Part shown: positions 34,606-41,997 of the stretch, piece after piece
Layout: each line of letters begins with the position of its first letter
How positions within the stretch are numbered: position 1 is the first letter of the stretch
Origin: Streptomyces venezuelae
GTDB lineage: Bacteria > Actinomycetota > Actinomycetes > Streptomycetales > Streptomycetaceae
DNA: 64,000 nt
Assembly (NCBI RefSeq): GCF_008642315.1
Contig: NZ_CP029192.1
Coordinates: 1,240,001 to 1,304,000, forward strand
Direction of reading: 5' to 3'
The notes under the pieces: model-generated
Told to the model about the DNA's origin: nothing
The model's input: the letters and a program-made list of their open reading frames with translations, nothing else
The model's database searches: none
Program-made: the position numbers and the translations under genes

Positions 34606-35658
34606 TTACGCGGAGGCGCGGCGCACCAGTGCCGTCGGCAGCACCACACCGGCGGGCCCGGCGCCGCCCTCCGCACCGGCCGGCCCGCGCTCCGCTCCTC
34701 CCCTTCCGCGGAGCAGTATCCCGGCCATCAACCGCCCCATCTCCTCGATGTCCTGACGGACCGTCGTGAGGGGCGGTTCGGTCTGCTCGGCGACCGGGAG
34801 CATGTCGTCGAAGCCGACCACCGCCACGTCGTCCGGCACCCTCCGCCCCCGCTCGCGCAGCACCCGCAGGGCGCCGGACGCGGTCAGGTCGTTGGCCGCG
34901 AAGACGCCGTCCACATCAGGGGTACGGTCGAGGAGTTCCCGCATCGCGCGCTCCCCGCCTGCCGGGGTGAAGTCACCCTCGACGATCAGCGCGGGGTCGA
35001 CGTCGGCGAGCGCGTCGCGGTACCCGTCGAGCCGGTCGACCGCCGAGGTCTGGTCGAGGGCGCCGGTGATGTGCGCGATCCGACGGCACCCGAGACCCAC
35101 CAGATGCCGCACCGCTTCCCGCGCGCCGCCCCGGTTGTCGCAGTCGACGTACGGCGCGTCCGGCCCGTCGCCCGCCGCCTGGGGCCACCCGGGGCGCCCG
35201 CCGAAGACGGTCGGCACGCCGGCGCGGCGGATGATGCCGGGCAGCGGGTCGTCCAGGTGCAGCGAGAAGACGAGCGCGCCGTCGACGTGCCCGCCCGCGA
35301 GATACCGCCCGACCCGCTCGTGATCGTCCCGCCCCTCGGTGAGCAGCAGCACGAGCTGAACGTCGTGGGCCGTCAACTCCTTGCTGATGCCGCGCAGTTG
35401 CAGCGCGAAGAAGGGGTCGGCGAAGACCCGCGTCTCCGGCTCGGCGATGACCACGGCGACCGCGTCGTGGCGCCGCGTGACCAGACTCCGGGCGGCGCGG
35501 TTGGGGACGTATCCGAGCTCGTCGACGGCCCGCCGCACCTTCTCCGCGAGCACCTCCCGCACCCCCGGGTCCCCGTTGACGACGCGCGAGACGGTGGCCC
35601 TGGAGACCCCCGCACGAGCGGCCACGGCCTCCAGAGTGGGACGCGGTTCCTCGGTCAC
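34606..35658 (-). CDS. LacI-family transcriptional regulator
   Basis: A 350-residue repressor: N-terminal HTH (TLEAVAARAGVSRATVSRVVNG, hinge YVPNRAARSLVTRR) and a periplasmic-binding-protein-like effector domain with DNRGGAREAVRHLVGLGCRRIAHI and VGFDDM. The convergent glucanase carries a LacI-type palindrome, so a beta-glucan oligosaccharide is a likely inducer. GTG 35658 has GGAGG 11 nt upstream. A CCTGAC-N3-GTCAGG dyad at 35674-35688 lies just before the start and could be for autoregulation. Confidence 0.92.
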   Translation of the reverse strand: MTEEPRPTLEAVAARAGVSRATVSRVVNGDPGVREVLAEKVRRAVDELGYVPNRAARSLVTRRHDAVAVVIAEPETRVFADPFFALQLRGISKELTAHDVQLVLLLTEGRDDHERVGRYLAGGHVDGALVFSLHLDDPLPGIIRRAGVPTVFGGRPGWPQAAGDGPDAPYVDCDNRGGAREAVRHLVGLGCRRIAHITGALDQTSAVDRLDGYRDALADVDPALIVEGDFTPAGGERAMRELLDRTPDVDGVFAANDLTASGALRVLRERGRRVPDDVAVVGFDDMLPVAEQTEPPLTTVRQDIEEMGRLMAGILLRGRGGAERGPAGAEGGAGPAGVVLPTALVRRASA

Positions 35659-35673
35659 CTTCGGTCACTCCTC

Positions 35674-35688
35674 CCTGACGATGTCAGG
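35674..35688. promoter_or_regulatory. Dyad directly upstream of the LacI gene
   Basis: CCTGAC and GTCAGG flank a 3-bp centre, 16-30 bp before the GTG start and overlapping its ribosome site. It may act as an autoregulatory site or an RNA hairpin. It is unlike the GAGAGCGCTCTC palindrome at 33214, so a different regulator is possible. Confidence 0.35.
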
Positions 35689-35814
35689 AGGCATCTTTCC
35701 GTATGGGTGGGGGGAGGTGCGCGTGAAGGGTTCGGGGAGAATTCGAGGTCGAGGGCTCGTCGGCCGCGGTCGCGCCTCCTCAAGGCGGAGCCTCGTCGGG
35801 CCGATCACGAGGGC

Positions 35815-36666
35815 ATGGAAACTCCTGCCGTCCTCATCACGGACCGTGCCGTGTCCCGCCGCGTGTTCGGCGTCACCGCCGGGCTCCTCGCCGTCGCCCA
35901 GCCGCTCTCCGGACTGCTCCCGGCCGCACCGGCCCACGCCGCCACGCCGCACCCGGCGACACCTGTGGACGAGAAGAGGCTGCGGGCCCTGTTCGGATCG
36001 GAGAACCGGGCCGTCGCCACGCGCGAGCGGGTGGTCGCGGTGACCTTCAACGCGGCCTGGAACGAAGCGGGCCTCGGTCGAATCCTCGCCGCCCTCGCCC
36101 GCCGACGCGCGCCCGCGACGTTCTTCCTGACCGGCGACTTCGCCGACCGGCAGCGGCGGGTGGTGCAGCGGATCGCGGCGGCGGGACACGGCCTGGGAAA
36201 CCACTCCTACAGCCACCCCTACTTCAAAGACCTGACCGCCGCCGGGCGGCGACGCGAGGTGCGGGCCGCGGACCGGGCCCTGCGCGAGGCCGGTGCGGGG
36301 GCAGCCATGACCCCGTTCTTCCGTTTCCCCTACGGCGAGACCGCACCGGCCCACATCAGGGAGGTCAACGGGCTGGGATTCGCCGACATCGAGTTCACCG
36401 CCGACACCAACGGGTGGAAGGGCACCCAGGGCGGCATGACGGTGGACCGTGCGGTGCGCAGGGCCGTCGACGCGCTGCGCCCCGGAGCGATCCTCCAGAT
36501 GCACGTGGGCGCCTCCGAGGGGCGTACGGACGTGCTCGACGCGCAGGCGCTGCCGCGCATCCTCGACGCGATCGACGCCCACGGGTACCGCGTCATCGAC
36601 CTCCGCGCCCTCCTCACGTCCCCCGCCCCGCGGCGGCCCGGGACCGCGCTGTCGGCGGGCGCCTGA
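35815..36666 (+). CDS. Secreted polysaccharide-deacetylase-fold protein with altered catalytic site
   Basis: A 283-residue exported NodB-fold protein: basic N-terminus with VSRRVFGVTAGLLAVAQPL as a Tat-like signal, then the CE4 domain. Motif 2, NHSYSHPYF, keeps the two metal-binding histidines, and motif 3, FRFPYGE, is intact. Motif 1, normally TFDDG, reads VTFNAAWNE, so the catalytic-base and metal-binding aspartates are replaced. The terminal LQMHVG replaces the usual LLHD. The activity may be changed or lost. ATG 35815 gives the signal; its ribosome site is weak. Confidence 0.85.
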   Translation: METPAVLITDRAVSRRVFGVTAGLLAVAQPLSGLLPAAPAHAATPHPATPVDEKRLRALFGSENRAVATRERVVAVTFNAAWNEAGLGRILAALARRRAPATFFLTGDFADRQRRVVQRIAAAGHGLGNHSYSHPYFKDLTAAGRRREVRAADRALREAGAGAAMTPFFRFPYGETAPAHIREVNGLGFADIEFTADTNGWKGTQGGMTVDRAVRRAVDALRPGAILQMHVGASEGRTDVLDAQALPRILDAIDAHGYRVIDLRALLTSPAPRRPGTALSAGA

Positions 36667-36684
36667 CCTGCGTACCCTGCCCCC

Positions 36685-38166
36685 ATGTTCAAGAAGCGGA
36701 GAGAGCGCAAGCAGGCCGGGCTCCAGGAGGAGCTGGGCGCCGCCCTGCGGAATCCGGACGCGGCGGTGCGTGCCAGGGCCGCGGTCGAGGCCGCCGAGGA
36801 AGCCGATCCGCAGTGGGCGCTCCGGGAACTGGCCGGGGCCGTGGCGCGCGAACCGTGGACGGACGACTTCCACGAGACCGTGGTCGACGGCTTCAGTGCG
36901 GCGCTGCGCCGCGACGCCGGGGCGCGGCAGCGCGTGGAGGGGATCGTCGCCGGACACCTGGACGACCCCGAAGGGTTCCTGCGGGCGTGGACCCGCTTCG
37001 TCGAGGAGCTCGGCGGGCCGCCGGCCCTGCGCGAGGTGGGCGAGGACATCCAGGACGACATGCGGGAACGTCTCACGTACCTGCGCGGGCAGGGCTGGAC
37101 TCCGCAGGGCCTCGACAGGCTCGGACGGCCCGGCGACTTCCAGCGCGACCTGGCGTTCGACTTCGCCGTCATCCTGGCGTCCCTCGTCGTGCGCAGGAAC
37201 GAGCCGCCGAGCGCCGAGGACGCGGAGCGGCTGCTGGGGCGGACGCGCGCTCGGCTCGCGGAGGCGCTGCCCCTGGCGCCCGGCTCCAAGGAGCGCGTCG
37301 ACATCGTGGTCGACGTCGCCCAGGCCGCCGACGAGGACTCCTGGACGGAGCGCGCCCAGGTCGGCCTCCTCATCGACGAGGCCCTCGCGCTCTGCGCCGA
37401 CCAGGACCCGGACCGCGGCACCCTCGGCGTCGAGCTGCTCTCCGACCTGCTGCTGTTCAACGACACGCTCCGCTACGGAGCGGTCCGCCGCACCCTGGAC
37501 CGGCTGGCCGCGGGGAAGCCCGGCCCCCGCGTCCTGGCCGACGTGCTGCGCTGCTACGACGAGCTCCAGACGCACAGGCCCCTGGACGAGCCGCCGTATC
37601 CGCTGTTCCTCGAAGCCCTGCGGCACCCCGACGCCGACGTGCGCCAGGCCGCCGTCAGCGGCCTCGACCCGATGGCCGAGGGCTCCCCCGTGGAACGCGA
37701 GGCCGTGGACGGGCTCGTCGCCCTCCTCGACCACGACGGGGAGACCGCGGTCCGCGTCGCCGCCGCGAGGACGCTCGCCGGCCTGGACTGCGCCGAGGGA
37801 CGTACCGCCGGTGCCGTCGCCGACGCGCTGCGGCGGCACGCCGACTCGCCGGTCCCCGCCCTGCGCGCGGTCAGCTTCCGCGACGCACTCGCGCGGAGCG
37901 TTCCGGATGCGTACGACCGGCTGCTGCACGAGCTCGAATCCCCCGACGTCCACTGGGGGTTCGTGGCGGCCTGCCTGTTCGCCGCGGAGGACGACGGGTT
38001 CCGGCTGCCCGACGACATCCGCCCCCGCGTTCTCGAACGCCTGGAGCGTCTGCGGGCCTCGGGCTGGACCGACCGCTGCGCGGAACCGGACGGCTACCCG
38101 GACCCGGACGACCTCGCCGACATGACCGACACCTTGGTGGAACGGCTGCGCGCCGACGCGGACTAG
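36685..38166 (+). CDS. HEAT-repeat protein, function unknown
   Basis: A 493-residue cytosolic, acidic, all-helical protein. HEAT-type helices are clearest at the start ([17 protein letters not shown]) and in the second half ([54 protein letters not shown]). No catalytic motif is seen, so a binding scaffold is likely. It begins 18 bp after the deacetylase-like gene and its stop overlaps the stop of the convergent laccase gene by 4 bp. Confidence 0.85.
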   Translation: MFKKRRERKQAGLQEELGAALRNPDAAVRARAAVEAAEEADPQWALRELAGAVAREPWTDDFHETVVDGFSAALRRDAGARQRVEGIVAGHLDDPEGFLRAWTRFVEELGGPPALREVGEDIQDDMRERLTYLRGQGWTPQGLDRLGRPGDFQRDLAFDFAVILASLVVRRNEPPSAEDAERLLGRTRARLAEALPLAPGSKERVDIVVDVAQAADEDSWTERAQVGLLIDEALALCADQDPDRGTLGVELLSDLLLFNDTLRYGAVRRTLDRLAAGKPGPRVLADVLRCYDELQTHRPLDEPPYPLFLEALRHPDADVRQAAVSGLDPMAEGSPVEREAVDGLVALLDHDGETAVRVAAARTLAGLDCAEGRTAGAVADALRRHADSPVPALRAVSFRDALARSVPDAYDRLLHELESPDVHWGFVAACLFAAEDDGFRLPDDIRPRVLERLERLRASGWTDRCAEPDGYPDPDDLADMTDTLVERLRADAD

Positions 38167-39272
38167 CCGTGGTGGTGGTGCCCTCCGGAGGCCTCGGCCC
38201 CGGCCCCGGCTTCCGGTGAGGGCTCCTCGGACGAGGACTTCTTGGGAGAGGACTTCTTGGGAGAGGACTTAGGCGACGACTTCGACGCGCCCGCATGATG
38301 CGGCTCGTACTCCGGGATCGTCCCGTCCGCCTTCTTCACCAGGAACAGCCCCGCCATCCCCATGTCCGCGTGGCTCTGGACGTGGCAGTGGTACATCCAC
38401 GCCCCGGCCCCCACCCCCTCCCCCGCGACGACCTGGAAGCCGAACGAGTCGCCCGGACCGACGATCTTGTCGTCGATGATCCGGCTCGGGTCGTCGGGTC
38501 CCGTGAGCAGGCCCGTGCGGTTGTCCGCCCAGTGATGACCGTGCACGTGGAACGTGTGGTAGTACTCGCCGTGCGTGATCGAGACGAACTCGACGCGGTC
38601 GCCCACCGTCGCCTCGAACGCGGGTGCGTCGTGGCCCGCCTTGTTGTTGATCGTCATGTCGTTGAACACGACGGTGAACGTCTTGTCGGGCAGCAGATCG
38701 CCCTTGCGCCGCACGATCAGCGCGCCGTAGAGCCCCTTGCGGACGCCTCCGGTGCCGTGATCCGTACCGACCACGTGGTCGTGGTAATGCCAGTAGCCCG
38801 CCGTGCCGGGGCGCCACGTGCCGTCCTTGCGGCGGCCCGGCGCGTGCGTGCGCCAGGTGTACGTGCGCTTGCCACCCGGCTCCACATGGCTCTTGGTGTG
38901 CCGCGTGCCGTCGCTGGAGATCTCGTAGTCCATGCCGTGGACGTGCAGGCTCGCGTCGACGTCCATCGTGTTCTCGAACTCGATGTGCAGCGTGTCGCCT
39001 TCGTTCAGCTCGATGAGCGGGCCGGGAACGGACGCCTTGCCCTTCTCCAGGCCGTACCCCATCTGCCCGTCGGGCAGCTTCTCCGCGTACAGCTTGATGC
39101 GCTTGACCTCGCCGCCCGCGGGCGCCGACCGCGGCGGCGCCTCGGCCGTCCTCGCATCGGGCGCACCCGCCACCGACAACGACGTCACCCCCGCCGCCGC
39201 CGCCGCGCCGCCGATGAGCATCCGACGGTTGAAGCCGCGCCTGTCCAGATCCCGTCGGTTCGATCGGTCCAT
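38163..39272 (-). CDS. slac: Small laccase (two-domain multicopper oxidase)
   Basis: An exported trimeric laccase that oxidises phenols and other donors and reduces O2 to water. The 369-residue precursor has a Tat signal ([18 protein letters not shown]). Copper ligands are all visible: His110 and His112 (LHVHG), His162, His164 (HYHDH), His242 and His244 (FHVHGHH), HCH at 295-297 and Met306 as axial ligand. After residue 328 there is an unusual tail: SSPKK repeats, an acidic/Ala region and a terminal HHHH. ATG 39272 follows GGGGAG. It is divergent from the sugar dehydrogenase cluster. Confidence 0.95.
   Translation of the reverse strand: MDRSNRRDLDRRGFNRRMLIGGAAAAAGVTSLSVAGAPDARTAEAPPRSAPAGGEVKRIKLYAEKLPDGQMGYGLEKGKASVPGPLIELNEGDTLHIEFENTMDVDASLHVHGMDYEISSDGTRHTKSHVEPGGKRTYTWRTHAPGRRKDGTWRPGTAGYWHYHDHVVGTDHGTGGVRKGLYGALIVRRKGDLLPDKTFTVVFNDMTINNKAGHDAPAFEATVGDRVEFVSITHGEYYHTFHVHGHHWADNRTGLLTGPDDPSRIIDDKIVGPGDSFGFQVVAGEGVGAGAWMYHCHVQSHADMGMAGLFLVKKADGTIPEYEPHHAGASKSSPKSSPKKSSPKKSSSEEPSPEAGAGAEASGGHHHHG
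38233..38270. repeat. 15-bp tandem repeat in the laccase tail
   Basis: GAGGACTTCTTGGGA occurs at 38233-38247 and 38248-38262, then again in part at 38263. It encodes the SPKKS repeats of the C-terminal tail and keeps the reading frame. Confidence 0.8.
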
Positions 39273-39400
39273 GACGAACTCCCCACTGCGCTAAGGAGAC
39301 TGGCGGGACACAGGAGGCCCCGGAGACGGCCACACGGTATCGGCCAGATCTGTGTTTATCCACACGCAGGACAAAGTTGGTGCTATCGCGGTGATACCTA

Positions 39401-39429
39401 TTGGCGAGTCGCGAAAAGAGGTCTAGCTT
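39401..39429 (+). promoter_or_regulatory. Candidate promoter of the sugar-dehydrogenase pair
   Basis: TTGGCG (39401-39406) and TAGCTT (39424-39429) are spaced by 17 bp and would start transcription about 36 nt before the ATG at 39472. A small dyad TATC-N5-GATA (39384-39396) lies just before the -35. Confidence 0.45.
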
Positions 39430-39471
39430 CGTCGGCGCTGTTGCTGTGACCGACGAGGGGTGGGTGTACTC

Positions 39472-41997
39472 ATGCGGCGCACACCGCATCAAGAGCCCTT
39501 GACCGTACGAGGGTTGAGCAGAAATCGACGCAGACCGGAACGCAGGCGCCGGGCCTGGGCGGCCGCGCTGCTGTCCGGCGCCATGGTCACCGGGGCGCTC
39601 TCCGCGCAGGCCGCGTCCGCGCGGCCGTACCCGGAACCGCCGATGACAACGATGTCCCTTCCCTCGCCGCCCGGCGGGGCCAACGTCAAGGTCCTGGTGT
39701 TCCACGGTTCGGCCGCGGGCGGCGACGAGTCGCCCGTCGTCGACGCCGGGATCGAGGCCATCGAGAAGATCGGGCAGACGGGGCCCGCCGCCCAGCGGTT
39801 CAAGATCGTGGCGACGGACGACGCGTCCGTCTTCACCGACGAGCGCAGGCTCGGCAAGTTCAACGCCGTCGCCTTCCTCACCGGCGGTGGCGACGTCCTC
39901 GACGCCGAGCAGGAGGCGGGCCTGGAGGCCTACATGGAGGCCGGCGGCGGCTTCCTCGGCATCCACGACGCGGCCCGCGCCGAGCCCTACTCCAGCTGGT
40001 TCACCGGCCTGATCGGCGCCCGTCCCGCCGACGCGAGCCCGGCCGGCGTCCAGCGCGCCACCGTCGAGGTCGGCGACCGCGAGCACCCGGCGACCAAGGA
40101 CCTGCCGCTCCAGTGGAAGCGCCCCGACCGGTGGCTGAACTGGACGAAGAACCCCTCCGGCGACGTCCACACCGTCGCCCGCGTCCGCGAGTCGACGTAC
40201 CAGCCCGGCGCGGGCAAGAACGGCGCGGACCACCCGGTGTCCTGGTGCCGCGACTACGACGGCGGACGCTCCTTCTACACCGGCATGGGCGGCACGGCGG
40301 CCAGCTACGACGAGGCGGACTTCCGCGGTCACCTGCGGGGCGCCCTGCTGTGGACCACCCGTATCGCGCGCGCCGACTGCCAGGCGACGATCAACGCCAA
40401 CTACAAGGCGGAGCGCCTCACCCAGCCCAACCAGCCGGGCAAGAACGACCAGATCGGCGAGCCGCACGGCCTGGTCACCGCGCCCGACGGCAAGGTCTTC
40501 CACATCGGCCGCGGCGGCGCCGACTCCTCGCGGCCCGTCGTCACCGACTGGAACAACCCGGACGTCGGCAAGGGCACGGGCGAGATCCACGTCTACGACC
40601 CGGAGACCAAGAAGTCGACGCTCGCGGGCGCGCTGACCGTCTTCGGCAACAAGGGCGGCGGCGACGAGCTCATCAAGGTCGAGGAGGGACTCCTCGGCAT
40701 CGAGCTCGACCCGAAGTTCGAGCAGAACGGGTGGGTCTACCTGCACTACACGCCCCACTCACGGATCAACCGCGAGACGCACATGGGTGAGCGGTACGTC
40801 TCACGGTTCACCTACGACCAGGGCACGGGCAAGCTCGACATGGGCAGCGAGAAGGTGCTCCTGAAGTGGCCGGTGCAGATCCACAGTTGCTGCCACGCGG
40901 GCGGCGGCATGGCCTGGGACTCCAAGAACAACCTGTACATCGCGACGGGTGACAACAACTCCTCGGGCTTCTCCGACGGTTACTCGGGCAACAACCCGCA
41001 GCCGAACTTCAAGGGCGTCTCGTTCGCCGACGCGCGCCGCACGGCCGGCAACACCAACAACCTCAACGGCAAGATCCTGCGCATCCACCCGGAGGCCGAC
41101 GGGACCTACACACTGCCCGAGGGCAACCTCTTCACCGGCAAGGAGCCGGACGAGGGCGGCGGCAAGACGCGCGGCGAGATCTACGTGATGGGCGTCAGGA
41201 ACCCGGCGCGCATCAGCATCGACAAGAAGACGGACACGCTGTACGCGGGCTGGGTCGGCCCGGACGCGGGCGCGCCGTCGACGACGTGGGGCCCGGCGAA
41301 GTACGACACGTTCGCGGCGATCACCCACGCCTCCAACCGCGGCTGGCCGTACTGCATGGGCAACAACCAGCCCTACCGCGACCGCAATCTGCCGGACCCG
41401 ACGAAGCCTCTGGGCTGGTACGACTGCAAGAACCTCAAGAACGAGTCGCCCAACAACGACGGCCTGGTGAACATCCCGCCGGCCGAGCCGAACAACATCT
41501 GGTACTCGCCGCAGGGCGGCGGCGTCGACTACCCGCGCGACGCGAAGGGCGTGCCGAGCTACAAGACGGAGGAGCAGAAGATCCTCCTGCCGTGGCTCAA
41601 GGGCGGCGGCCAGGCCACGATGAACGGCCCGGTCTACCGCTTCGACGCGGCGAACGCGAGCGCCGACAAGTGGCCCGCCTACTGGGACGGCAAGTGGTTC
41701 GTCGGTGACTTCTACGACTCCGACCAGCCGCGGCACGCGGTGGTGACGGATCCGAAGACGGTCGGCAAGGGCGGACTGCCCGTCCACGCCGAGTCGTTGA
41801 AGAAGATCATTCCGATCGGCAACGACGGCATCAAGAACCTCATGGACTGGAAGTTCGCGCCGGACGGCTCGCTGTACGTCCTCGACTACGGCCGCGGCTT
41901 CTTCACCTCGGACTCCAAGTCGGCGCTGTGGCGCGTGACGTACAAGGGCGGGGCGCCGACACCGGCCGCCGGTGACCTGGCAAGGAAGGCGGGATGA
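39472..41997 (+). CDS. Secreted ThuA domain / PQQ-type sugar dehydrogenase fusion
   Basis: An exported two-domain protein of 841 residues. The signal is long and Arg-rich, ending near residue 52 (ALSAQAASA). A ThuA-like domain (about 70-295: VKVLVFHGSAAGG, GGGFLGIHDAAR, SFYTGMGG) is followed by a glucose/sorbosone dehydrogenase-type propeller (about 310-825: GLLGIELDPKFEQNGWVYLHYT, AGGGMAWDSKNNLYIATGDN, GEIYVMGVRNPARI, PDGSLYVLDYG). These propellers oxidise sugars with PQQ. ThuA proteins act on keto-trehalose-type sugars. ATG 39472 is used, GAGGGG upstream. Its TGA overlaps the next ATG. Confidence 0.9.
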   Translation: MRRTPHQEPLTVRGLSRNRRRPERRRRAWAAALLSGAMVTGALSAQAASARPYPEPPMTTMSLPSPPGGANVKVLVFHGSAAGGDESPVVDAGIEAIEKIGQTGPAAQRFKIVATDDASVFTDERRLGKFNAVAFLTGGGDVLDAEQEAGLEAYMEAGGGFLGIHDAARAEPYSSWFTGLIGARPADASPAGVQRATVEVGDREHPATKDLPLQWKRPDRWLNWTKNPSGDVHTVARVRESTYQPGAGKNGADHPVSWCRDYDGGRSFYTGMGGTAASYDEADFRGHLRGALLWTTRIARADCQATINANYKAERLTQPNQPGKNDQIGEPHGLVTAPDGKVFHIGRGGADSSRPVVTDWNNPDVGKGTGEIHVYDPETKKSTLAGALTVFGNKGGGDELIKVEEGLLGIELDPKFEQNGWVYLHYTPHSRINRETHMGERYVSRFTYDQGTGKLDMGSEKVLLKWPVQIHSCCHAGGGMAWDSKNNLYIATGDNNSSGFSDGYSGNNPQPNFKGVSFADARRTAGNTNNLNGKILRIHPEADGTYTLPEGNLFTGKEPDEGGGKTRGEIYVMGVRNPARISIDKKTDTLYAGWVGPDAGAPSTTWGPAKYDTFAAITHASNRGWPYCMGNNQPYRDRNLPDPTKPLGWYDCKNLKNESPNNDGLVNIPPAEPNNIWYSPQGGGVDYPRDAKGVPSYKTEEQKILLPWLKGGGQATMNGPVYRFDAANASADKWPAYWDGKWFVGDFYDSDQPRHAVVTDPKTVGKGGLPVHAESLKKIIPIGNDGIKNLMDWKFAPDGSLYVLDYGRGFFTSDSKSALWRVTYKGGAPTPAAGDLARKAG

